Below, one piece after another: positions 14,446 through 20,735 of a stretch of DNA of 20,735 bases; position 1 is the first letter of the stretch; the number at the start of each line of letters is the position of its first letter. A model generated the notes under the pieces. It was not told the origin of the DNA, did not search any database, and was given only the letters and a program-made list of their open reading frames with translations. Made by a program: the position numbers and the translations under genes. The stretch comes from a virus. Location: positions 1 through 20,735 of IMG/VR virus record IMGVR_UViG_3300009502_000241. One strand, 5' to 3'.

Positions 14446-15608
14446 ACGGTTGCGCACCTCATGATCTGGACGGCCTGGTAATTCCAGGGTACGCCTCCCA
14501 TGCGTGCCAGGCTGTAGTACCTGATGTACGGCGGGGCCGTGTACGGGTCTCTGAGGATTGTGGTGTTCCTGTGGATTCCCACGGCGTAGCCCTGGCGGAT
14601 GTCGCCGAAGCCGACGGCGTACAGGCCGGCGCCCAGGGCGGGTGCCGAGTCCGTCTCCAGGACGGGCTTGCCGTACATGCTCCACACGCCGTTGCCGTCG
14701 ACCGTGCAGAGCGGCACGTTGGCGTTGCTGGGCAGCGCGAAGCCCACGAAGGTCGCGAGCGTGGCGCTCGCCATGAGCCACACGGCGTTGCTGCGGAACT
14801 GGGGAGCGAGGCCAAAGTACAGTTTTATGGGTGAGGTGTTCAGTACCGTCGCGGCCGCGCCGCTGAACTGCGTGGTGTACTTCGAGGTGCCGTGGAAGAG
14901 GCCCTCGATCTTGGTCGAGCCGTTGCCGCTGACGGCGTCGGCGCCGGCCTGCTCCATGATGTCTTCGTACATCCAGCCGAGGAGCATGCCCTCGGCGCCG
15001 CCGACGCCGTCCAAAAAAGTCTGAGTTGCACGCTGGTCGCTGTAGTAGTCGTAGCAAACCAGCGTCGGGCTCGTGAACACGGGCTCGGTCTGCTCGCTGC
15101 GGGCGCCCGTCTCCGTCGCGGTCGTGGCGACGCCGTGACCGCTCTTGTACGGCAGCATGAGCGTGGTGTCTCCACTCATGTTAAAAACCGTAGCCCGGCC
15201 GAAAACAGGGTCATTCTTGCGGATCAGTTCTATGAGCGCGGCGTGCTCCGGCTCGGGCACGAGGAAGCCACCGTTGGCGTCCGTGGTGCTCAGCGAGGTG
15301 TTCATGATCTCGCCGATTCTGCCGGTCTTGAGGTAGTTGTAGAACTCGGCGCGGGCGGCCTCTTGCGGGTCGACGACCGGCTCGCCGATGCTCACGGCGG
15401 TGCCGCGGGCGATCGAGGCGCGGAGCTCTACCAGCTCGGCCTCCTTGACCTTGCCGGCCGCATCCTCGAGCGCGTGGATCTGGCCCATGAGGCTGTTGAC
15501 CTCATCGCGCTCCGCGGGGGTCTGGTCTTCCTTCGAGGTCAGGTCCGTGACGCGGGCCTGCAGGTGCTTGGCATCCTCCTCGAACTGGCGATAGTCGAAG
15601 AAGCTCAT
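14442..15608 (-). CDS. HK97-type major capsid protein, 388 aa
   Basis: I start at the ATG at 15608, which has GGGAG five bases upstream; a GTG six bases earlier sits directly on that site. Residues 1 to about 75 form a charged coiled coil (FFDYRQFEEDAKHLQARV, MGQIHALEDAAGKVKEAELV), the delta scaffolding domain that the neighbouring protease normally removes. The HK97 fold follows: LSTTDANGGFLVPEPEHAAL, IELIRKNDPVFGRATVF, DTTLMLPYKSG, a central helix with GGAEGMLLGWMYEDIMEQAG, then VWLMASATLATFVGFAL, PLCTVDGNGVWSMYGKPVLE and VGFGDIRQGYAVGIHRNTT. The gene order portal-protease-capsid is the HK97 order. No scaffold gene is separate. A strong hairpin follows the gene. Confidence 0.93.
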   Translation of the reverse strand: MSFFDYRQFEEDAKHLQARVTDLTSKEDQTPAERDEVNSLMGQIHALEDAAGKVKEAELVELRASIARGTAVSIGEPVVDPQEAARAEFYNYLKTGRIGEIMNTSLSTTDANGGFLVPEPEHAALIELIRKNDPVFGRATVFNMSGDTTLMLPYKSGHGVATTATETGARSEQTEPVFTSPTLVCYDYYSDQRATQTFLDGVGGAEGMLLGWMYEDIMEQAGADAVSGNGSTKIEGLFHGTSKYTTQFSGAAATVLNTSPIKLYFGLAPQFRSNAVWLMASATLATFVGFALPSNANVPLCTVDGNGVWSMYGKPVLETDSAPALGAGLYAVGFGDIRQGYAVGIHRNTTILRDPYTAPPYIRYYSLARMGGVPWNYQAVQIMRCATV

Positions 15609-15610
15609 AC

Positions 15611-16369
15611 TCACTCCCTTCTTGAAAGGTCTCGGTATCCGAGGAAGGGAACGAACACCCTCTCGGAGTGTGACACGGCCCCCAGGGCCGGTCGCTCCTC
15701 CGGCGCCCCCAGGGCGTCGGCGGTGCCTTCTGTGGTGACGCGGGCGAGGGCATCCGGCACGTGCCGGTAGCCCAGGCTCTTGAAGTCGAAGCGCGAGAGC
15801 GCCGCGGCCTTGACCGGCGCGGCCACGCTGTCTGCGTAGCCGGCCTCCTCCGCCTCGGCGGCGGTGTACCAGGTCTCGGCGGCCATGGCCCCGAGGATTG
15901 CCTCGGCGTCCATGCCGGTCTTGCGCTCGTACACGCCGAGGATGGTGCCCTTGACCTTGTCGAGCACCTCGGCCATCTGCCGCATGTCGGCGCTCGTTCC
16001 CATAGCCATGCCATAGGGGTCGTGGATCATGAACAGCGCGTTGGCCGCCATCTCCACGGTGTCGCCGGCGAGGGCGACCACGCTGGCGATGGAGGCGGCG
16101 AGGCCCTCTACGTGACTCGTGACTCTCGCCGGGTGCCGCTGGATCGCGTTGTAGATCGCCTGACCGTCGAAGACGCTGCCGCCTGGAGAGTTGATGTGCA
16201 GAGCGATGTGGTCGACCTGGAGGGCCGCAAGGTCCTCCACGAACTGCTTCGCCGTCAGGCCCTCGCCCCAGAAGTTCTCGCCGATCTCCTCATAGATCCA
16301 GATGTCGGCGGAGCTGCCGCTCGCATCCTTGATCTCGTACCACTGACGTTCTGTCTTGCATGTCTTCAT
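15611..16369 (-). CDS. ClpP-like head maturation protease, 252 aa
   Basis: Serine protease of the ClpP/S14 type that trims the capsid delta domain during head maturation. It shows IYEEIGENFWGEGLTAKQF, LHINSPGGSVFDGQAIYNAI (residues 58-76), the nucleophile Ser93 in EGLAASIASVVALAG, and His116 in ALFMIHDPYG. The third catalytic residue cannot be fixed by eye; an Asp near 180 (GYADSV) is a candidate. The C-terminal 65 residues are less conserved. The ATG at 16369 has AGGAGAAAG nine bases upstream and gives a family-like N-terminus (MKTCKTERQWYEI). A GTG at 16426 would add 19 residues, also with GAGGAG before it, but that stretch contains a junction motif. It precedes the capsid gene by two bases. 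Confidence 0.9.
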   Translation of the reverse strand: MKTCKTERQWYEIKDASGSSADIWIYEEIGENFWGEGLTAKQFVEDLAALQVDHIALHINSPGGSVFDGQAIYNAIQRHPARVTSHVEGLAASIASVVALAGDTVEMAANALFMIHDPYGMAMGTSADMRQMAEVLDKVKGTILGVYERKTGMDAEAILGAMAAETWYTAAEAEEAGYADSVAAPVKAAALSRFDFKSLGYRHVPDALARVTTEGTADALGAPEERPALGAVSHSERVFVPFLGYRDLSRRE

Positions 16370-16410
16370 GGCCGCTTTCTCCTCACGGGAGTGGTCACGG
16401 TCCATCATGT

Positions 16411-16424
16411 GGGGGCTGTCACCC
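16411..16424 (+). promoter_or_regulatory. Junction motif GGGGGCTGTCACCC
   Basis: Exact 14-base copy, identical to that at 18266. It lies between the portal stop and the preferred protease start, 42 bp before that start. From memory it differs little from the L5 stoperator consensus GGTGGMTGTCAAG. Confidence 0.55.
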
Positions 16425-16427
16425 ACG

Positions 16428-18218
16428 TTACTTCTCCTCGAGGGTCTCGCTCAGGGTTTCTCGGATGAAGCCGGCCACGTCGAAGGGCTCGCCGGCGAGA
16501 GCGTAGGCGTCGATCGCGGGCGCCAGTGCGAGGCGTGCGAACTCCTCCGTTCGCCACCGCCCGTTCTCGTTCTTCGAGCTGCCCGCAGCGTGTACCCGGA
16601 TGCGCTCGGCGGCGTCGAGAAGGAAGGGCGCGAGGATCGCAGCCGTGGGCAGCGGCGGGGAGGTCTCCCCGCCCTGCGCCTCGCCGTGGTCGCCGCCAGC
16701 GTCCGGCAGGTTGTCCTCTGGCGGGATAGCCGCCGCGTCCGGAGCCGGATCCGGAGCGGGCGGAGTCTCATTCAAGGGAGACACGGTCACGGGCCGCACC
16801 GGTAGGTAATCGAGGTCCGGGAGGCCGAGGAAGCCGAGCGCCTTGACCGGGTCGTAGCCGCTGCGCACAAGCGTGCCGAGGGCGTTGACTTTCTCCGCGA
16901 GCACGGCGTCGTCGTCGCCGTCGCTCGCGCCGTCGCCCTCCGGCTGCGACTCCGCGGGCGCGCCGCCGGCCGCGGAGGCAGCGGGCGCCGACCCGGTGAT
17001 CACGCCGTCTTCGCCGACGGTGCCCAGGTTGAGCTCGGCAAGCGGCGTGTCGAGGCCGTCGATCGGGTTCATGTCCTCGAGGGCTCGCGCCTCGTTGCGG
17101 GTCATCACGCCGGAGCGCACCAGTGCCGACTCGCCCTCGGTGCGCGTCTTGTAGTCGCCGCGCAGCAGCGCGTCGAGGGAGAACTTGCCGAAGTAGTCGG
17201 GCTCCTTCACGAACAGCTTGTGGCGCACGACCCGCTCGGTGTTGACGCAGATTGGGGCGGCGCAGTGCTTGCCGAGCTGCAGGTCCTGCTGCTCCGTGTT
17301 CGAGTAGGTGCCGTTCGTGAGGTCCTGGACCATGGCCATGGGCACGCGGGTCACGGCGCAGATCTGCTGGAGCTGCCAGCGCAGCTGCTCGACAAGCTGC
17401 GCGTCCTTCATGGTCAGCGGGTTCTGCTTGTACTTGAGGCCGCGGTCGAAGACCCTGAGCTCGCCCGCCTTGAAGATGCCGGCGAAGCCCTTCATCTGCT
17501 CGCTGATTGCCTCAAAGTCGGGGTCGGAGAGCGTGTTCTCGGTCTCCAGGTAGCCGGGGAAGTGGTTGCCGTTGCCGAGCAGGCGGGCGAAGAACTGCTC
17601 GGAGCCGATGGAGACGCCGATCGTCTCGCTGATCAGGTCGATGAGGGACTTCGCTTCCCAGGGACTGCGCAGGACTGGGCCCTTGAAATGCAGGAGCTCG
17701 CGGGGCTGGAGGATCTGCGCCGGCGAGAAGTCGTCGCCGTTGTACTGGTAGAGCGCCCGCCTCGTGGTCCGGTCGACGCTCATCTGCAGCTTCTGCCCGT
17801 AGAGCGGCCAGATCTCCTGCGCCTCGTAACCATTCCACACGATGCGCGCATAGGCGTTGCCGGAGATGTCCTCGGTGAGCTGCTTCCAGCGCCAGAACTC
17901 GCCGGCGTTCATCATCTCGTTGGGGGCGATCGCGAGCAGGCGGTAGACGGGATGCATCTCGTCGGAGATGCGGTAGCGCCCGTCCTTGCGGTAGACGTCG
18001 AAGGGCAGCGCGGAGAAGGTCTCGGCGCGCACAATGAGGCAGGCGAGGACGGCGGTCGAGCGCAGCGAGCTCTCCTGCGTCACGCGGATGCCGCTCGATG
18101 AGAGGCCGGCGGCGAGCGCCCCGTAGAAAGCGCGGAGCACGTTGTCGTCGCCGATGCCCCACTCCTCTTCGGCCTGGTCCTTCGTCGCGGTGAACCAGCG
18201 CAGCGGATTCAAGCTCAA
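16428..18218 (-). CDS. HK97-type portal protein with long C-terminal extension, 596 aa
   Basis: Portal ring subunit at the unique head vertex. The core (about residues 45-400) is typical: SLRSTAVLACLIVRAETFSA, LPFDVYRKDG, EFWRWKQLTEDISGNAYARI, ELLHFKGPVLRSPWEAKSLI, GYLETENTLSDPDFEAISEQ, ICAVTRVPMAMVQDLTNGTY, SNTEQQDLQL. About 190 residues follow that a normal portal lacks: VRSGYDPVKALGFLGLPDLD, a Pro/Ala/Asp linker, and a helical end (FLLDAAERIRVHAAGSS). The start is unusual: a TGA lies five codons upstream in frame, so TTG at 18218 is the only plausible codon, with GAGAGGG about seven bases before it. The gene ends two bases from the alternative protease GTG. The extension may carry part of the head morphogenesis role, an inference. 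Confidence 0.9.
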   Translation of the reverse strand: MSLNPLRWFTATKDQAEEEWGIGDDNVLRAFYGALAAGLSSSGIRVTQESSLRSTAVLACLIVRAETFSALPFDVYRKDGRYRISDEMHPVYRLLAIAPNEMMNAGEFWRWKQLTEDISGNAYARIVWNGYEAQEIWPLYGQKLQMSVDRTTRRALYQYNGDDFSPAQILQPRELLHFKGPVLRSPWEAKSLIDLISETIGVSIGSEQFFARLLGNGNHFPGYLETENTLSDPDFEAISEQMKGFAGIFKAGELRVFDRGLKYKQNPLTMKDAQLVEQLRWQLQQICAVTRVPMAMVQDLTNGTYSNTEQQDLQLGKHCAAPICVNTERVVRHKLFVKEPDYFGKFSLDALLRGDYKTRTEGESALVRSGVMTRNEARALEDMNPIDGLDTPLAELNLGTVGEDGVITGSAPAASAAGGAPAESQPEGDGASDGDDDAVLAEKVNALGTLVRSGYDPVKALGFLGLPDLDYLPVRPVTVSPLNETPPAPDPAPDAAAIPPEDNLPDAGGDHGEAQGGETSPPLPTAAILAPFLLDAAERIRVHAAGSSKNENGRWRTEEFARLALAPAIDAYALAGEPFDVAGFIRETLSETLEEK

Positions 18219-18265
18219 ACTGTCGCCCTCTCAGGCCGCTCTACGGGATGCGGCTTCTACTCTGC

Positions 18266-18279
18266 GGGGGCTGTCACCC
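18266..18279 (+). promoter_or_regulatory. Junction motif GGGGGCTGTCACCC
   Basis: Exact 14-base copy overlapping the large terminase stop codon, 48 bp before the portal start. It is identical to the copy at 16411. Confidence 0.55.
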
Positions 18280-19764
18280 GAGGGAGATGGTGCGCACGCC
18301 ACCGGTCGCGGCGAAGCTCGGGCCGGCGTCCGCCTGCGCCTCGGCAAGGAAGGTCGCCATGGCCAGCGCCACGGCGCCGTCGATCTTCTCGGCCTTGCTT
18401 GCTTTGCCGAGCCTCCAGCCCATCGGCTCGCGGGGCATCTCGATGGCGTTGAGGATGTGCTCCTTGATGGACGTGCCGCGGCCGGCGCGCAGACGCCCGG
18501 TGCGCACGAGCTCGCGGAGCGTCGCAGAGGCCGGGCACATGCGCGTGTTCGTCTGCCCGAACTCTTCGACGGGGATGCCGTGGTGGCGCTCCAGGCGCTG
18601 CATTAGAAGGAGCAGGCGGTTGGGGTCGAAGGCGATGCGCGCCACGTTGCGCGTGCGGCAGAGTCCGGCGATGAACTCCTCGATCTCGTCGAGGTCGTAG
18701 TAGCCGGTGTCCTGCGGAGGTTCGTCGTAGATGTAGGGCTCGACGTGGTGCGTGCCGCCCGGATCACGGCGGTCGACGACGATGGCGAAGCAGTCTCCCT
18801 TGTTGGCGCCGTCCACGGCTATCACGCAGGGTTCATCGGGCTCGACCACGGGCGGCTTCTGGCATTGCTTCCACTCGCCCCAGCGGAAGGCGCGGCTGGC
18901 GTCACTCGTCAACGGAAAGCGGTTCAGGTGGTACTGCTCGAACTGGGCGAGCGTGAGGCGCCTGTACTCGTCACGCAGGTACTCCCCAGTGATCCACGGC
19001 GCGATGTTGACGGATCGCCATACCTTGGGATCGCCGGCGGCCTGATTGTCGCGGGCGCCCTGCCAGTAGAGGTAACCGCGGGGGTCCTTCTTGATCGCCG
19101 CGAGCCACTCCCACAGCGGCCCCATGCGGGTCGGCCCGGCGGTCGTGATGCCGATGGTGAGCGGCTCCTCACGGCCGCCCATGCCGCTTCGCAGAGCGTT
19201 GACCACGTCCATGTTCGGGTACGTGTGCGGCTCGTCGCAGATGGCGATGCGCGGGTGGATCGCCTGGCCGGCGGCCGTCTTGTGCGGGATCACGTAGAAC
19301 TTGGCGTCGATCTCCGGGATGTGGATCACGTTCTTGTAGACCTTCGCCAGCTCCTTGAGAAGCGGGTTCTGCTCGACCATGGAGCTCGCGAAGCCGAGGA
19401 TGAGGCGCGCCTGGTCCTCGTCGAATGCGAGGGCGACGACCTCCTGCCCAACGACGGGCTCCATGAAGAGGAAGTACAGCGCGAGGCCGGCGGTGATCGT
19501 CGTCTTGGCGTGCTTTCTCGGCAGGCCGATAAGGGCCTCCGTGTACTTGCGCCGGCCGTACCTGTCGAGCGTCCCAAAGATGGGCTCAACGATGTGCTCG
19601 CTGGCGTAGTCGGGGAGGATGAACGGCTGCCCCGCCCAGCGGTCATCGACGAGGCGCAGCTGCGTGCGGAAGAAGGCGTCGACCAGGAGCGGCCCTAGCT
19701 CCGCCCTCGTGACGCGGCCGCCGACCGCATCGAGGATCGTCTCTCGGAGGTCGCTGGCTCTCAC
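18274..19764 (-). CDS. Large terminase subunit, 496 aa
   Basis: ATP-driven DNA packaging motor and nuclease. It starts with a GTG that overlaps the small terminase stop as GTGA. The ATPase part shows a Walker A-like GLPRKHAKTT (residues 80-89), a Walker B IAICDE (173-178) and a coupling motif LTIGITTAGPT (202-212). The nuclease part has Asp318 in VIAVDGANKGD, Asp380 in IAFDPNRLL and Asp462 in KIDGAVALAMA, matching the usual acidic triad. Overall it resembles the Terminase_1 (HK97/P27-linked) family in length and order. All motifs are intact, so the enzyme is probably functional. The cutting mode (cos or headful) cannot be told from sequence alone, although the P27-type partner is common in cos phages. 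Confidence 0.95.
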   Translation of the reverse strand: MRASDLRETILDAVGGRVTRAELGPLLVDAFFRTQLRLVDDRWAGQPFILPDYASEHIVEPIFGTLDRYGRRKYTEALIGLPRKHAKTTITAGLALYFLFMEPVVGQEVVALAFDEDQARLILGFASSMVEQNPLLKELAKVYKNVIHIPEIDAKFYVIPHKTAAGQAIHPRIAICDEPHTYPNMDVVNALRSGMGGREEPLTIGITTAGPTRMGPLWEWLAAIKKDPRGYLYWQGARDNQAAGDPKVWRSVNIAPWITGEYLRDEYRRLTLAQFEQYHLNRFPLTSDASRAFRWGEWKQCQKPPVVEPDEPCVIAVDGANKGDCFAIVVDRRDPGGTHHVEPYIYDEPPQDTGYYDLDEIEEFIAGLCRTRNVARIAFDPNRLLLLMQRLERHHGIPVEEFGQTNTRMCPASATLRELVRTGRLRAGRGTSIKEHILNAIEMPREPMGWRLGKASKAEKIDGAVALAMATFLAEAQADAGPSFAATGGVRTISLG

Positions 19765-20264
19765 TTTCCCGAAGCGATCTGCGCCACGATCGCCTCAGCG
19801 ATGCCGGAGTGGAGGTCCTTCATGAGGCTCTGGCCGGCGAGCCGCAGGAGCCCGGCGCGCAGACGAGCGACGAAGGTAAGCGCGTACTGGTCGGCGATTC
19901 GCAGGTAGAACGTGCCCTCGTCGCGTGCCACCTTGAGCATGGGATTCACCTTGGGTCCGAACGGCGTCTCAACCACCATGCCGTCCCGCTCGATGTACTC
20001 CTGCGCCTGCTGGTGCCGGTACAGTGACCAGGCCATCATTCGCAGCGCCTCAAGGTCCGTGTCGTTCAGGCGCCCGGCGAGCTCGCCGACGGCGCGCGTG
20101 AAGATGTCGCGGGGCAGGCCCTGAGGCAGCTCCCCGGCGATGACCTCGGCAAGGCCGGGCTCGACGACCTGCGGCACGACCTTCGTGGTCTTCTGGCCCT
20201 GCTGCGGGGCGTGCCCGGTGCCGCGCCGAGCGCGGCTGGGGTCCGGTTTGCGACCGCGCGTCAT
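19761..20264 (-). CDS. P27-family small terminase subunit, 167 aa
   Basis: Recognises the packaging start on phage DNA and recruits the large subunit. The N-terminus is basic and unordered (MTRGRKPDPSRARRGTGHAP, with RRGTGHAP as in P27-family proteins). Residues about 35-160 are helical: GLPRDIFTRAVGELAGRLND, TDLEALRMMAWSLYRHQQAQ, EYIERDGMVVETPFGPKVNP (family-typical G..v......G.KvNP), then MLKVARDEGTFYLRIADQYA and LTFVARLRAGLLRLAG. It starts at an ATG overlapping the upstream stop as ATGA and ends overlapping the large subunit start, so three genes are translationally linked. Confidence 0.9.
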   Translation of the reverse strand: MTRGRKPDPSRARRGTGHAPQQGQKTTKVVPQVVEPGLAEVIAGELPQGLPRDIFTRAVGELAGRLNDTDLEALRMMAWSLYRHQQAQEYIERDGMVVETPFGPKVNPMLKVARDEGTFYLRIADQYALTFVARLRAGLLRLAGQSLMKDLHSGIAEAIVAQIASGK

Positions 20265-20641
20265 GGCGAGACGTCGCGGAAGTAGCGTTGCAGGGCGGCC
20301 TCGATCGCGTCGGCCATGCCCGCGCAGCGCCAGGCGAACTGGCGGCGAGCCTCGACGCCGAGGCGGCGGTAGGAAACGACCAGGAGAAGGGTCTCGTGCA
20401 CGGCGGAGAGCACCTGGTCGTCGGGTTCAGCGGATCGGCCCACGAGGAAAGCCTCGACGACCGTGGCGTCAGGAGCCTCCGGCGGGTTGGCCGAGTCGGC
20501 GCCGAAGACTGCACGTTTGGCGCGGCCCGCGGCGATCCTGCAGCTATCGCGGCAGTAGCGGCGCCGTCGGCCGGTCACCGCTGCAGCCGGAAGATCACCC
20601 CCGCAGAACTGACAAATGCTGATTTCAAGTTTGGGCGCCAC
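20261..20641 (-). CDS. Zinc-ribbon protein upstream of terminase, 126 aa
   Basis: The first gene of the visible operon. The N-terminus has a CxxC...CxxxC zinc site (Cys10, 13, 30, 34; CQFCGGDLP and RRRRYCRDSC), followed by a helical acid-basic body (VEAFLVGRSAEPDDQVLSAV, HETLLLVVSYRRLGVEARRQ, FAWRCAGMADAIEAALQRYF). Similar short CxxC-RRYCSxxC proteins occur beside terminase genes in phages of high-GC hosts, as I recall, and could help in DNA recognition or regulation. The same finger pattern appears in the HNH protein of this window. The GTG at 20641 is the first possible start; its ribosome-binding site is weak. Function unknown. Confidence 0.6.
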   Translation of the reverse strand: MAPKLEISICQFCGGDLPAAAVTGRRRRYCRDSCRIAAGRAKRAVFGADSANPPEAPDATVVEAFLVGRSAEPDDQVLSAVHETLLLVVSYRRLGVEARRQFAWRCAGMADAIEAALQRYFRDVSP

Positions 20642-20652
20642 TCGCCCATGGT

Positions 20653-20683
20653 GCGTTTCGTGTCACCGGGGGGGGCGTTTCGT
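20653..20683. repeat. Direct repeat GCGTTTCGT, two copies 22 bp apart
   Basis: GCGTTTCGT is found at 20653-20661 and 20675-20683, i.e. two helical turns apart, with a junction-motif variant and a G-run between them. Tandem spacing of this kind suits a protein binding site, for example a terminase or regulator site. The function is inferred only. Confidence 0.4.
20659..20669 (+). promoter_or_regulatory. Weak junction motif CGTGTCACCGG
   Basis: Degenerate copy (GTCACCG) just upstream of the first gene of the operon, 18 bp before its start. Same orientation as the exact copies. Confidence 0.35.
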
Positions 20684-20735
20684 AACAGCGTGGCTAGACC
20701 CCGACTCCCCAGAATCGGGGGAACATTGGTGTAGG

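Larger units (their letters stand above)
20642..20735. other. Leader region upstream of the packaging genes
   Basis: 94 bp with no convincing gene. It holds the 9-bp direct repeat at 20653-20683, a weak junction motif, a G-run of eight, and a loose inverted repeat CCCCGA...TCGGGG (about 20699-20721). No convincing -10/-35 pair was seen on the minus strand. A promoter or the packaging (cos/pac) region could lie here or further right, outside the window. Confidence 0.4.

Noticed and set aside
1-20735. tRNA, rRNA, CRISPR, insertion sequence, integrase or attachment site
   Set aside because: No sequence with the needed structure or motif was seen on either strand; the only mobile-type gene is the HNH endonuclease.

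Overview
The window is an almost complete head-and-tail (structural) module of a tailed phage or prophage with a long, probably non-contractile, siphovirus-type tail. Every gene I accept reads on the minus strand, so the transcription order runs from right (20641) to left (1). The DNA is GC-rich, about two thirds by eye, with strong Shine-Dalgarno sequences and mostly GTG/ATG starts. A high-GC host such as an Actinomycetota is plausible, but nothing here proves it. I see no integrase, repressor, lysis, replication, tRNA or host gene, so phage and prophage cannot be told apart.

Layout in transcription order. Packaging and head: a small zinc-ribbon protein (20261-20641), small terminase (19761-20264), large terminase (18274-19764), HK97-type portal with a long C-terminal extension and a TTG start (16428-18218), ClpP-like head protease (15611-16369) and HK97-type major capsid protein (14442-15608). 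Accessory insert: a multi-domain HNH endonuclease of lower GC (13075-14292), a CatB/Vat-type hexapeptide acetyltransferase (12543-13049) and a small glycosyltransferase-like protein (11956-12546). Connector: a decoration-like protein (11453-11899), a gp6-like adaptor with an extra N-terminal domain (10592-11449) and a tail-terminator-like protein (10116-10595). Tail: a tube protein carrying an inserted domain (8715-10046), G and G-T tail assembly chaperones probably made by -1 frameshifting (8185-8687), a 30-residue small ORF (8091-8183), an HK97 gp10-like protein in an unusual place (7588-8094), the tape measure (5501-7585), a glycine-rich adhesin-like protein (3555-5498), a hub-like protein (1591-3558), a small virion-type protein (1051-1578) and a discoidin plus glycine-rich protein that runs off the left edge (1-1027).

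The genes are packed with ATGA/GTGA overlaps. The most interesting signal is in the few real gaps: GTCACCC (plus strand) was found by eye exactly five times, always in one orientation and always at a gene junction, twice as the 14-mer GGGGGCTGTCACCC. Two weaker copies sit in two further junctions. The 14-mer resembles the stoperator sites of mycobacteriophage L5, which suggests a temperate phage whose repressor could bind along the structural operon. Other points of interest are the acetyltransferase-glycosyltransferase pair inside the head genes, the probable frameshift, the displaced gp10-like gene, and two paralogous glycine-rich tail proteins that look like receptor-binding adhesins.
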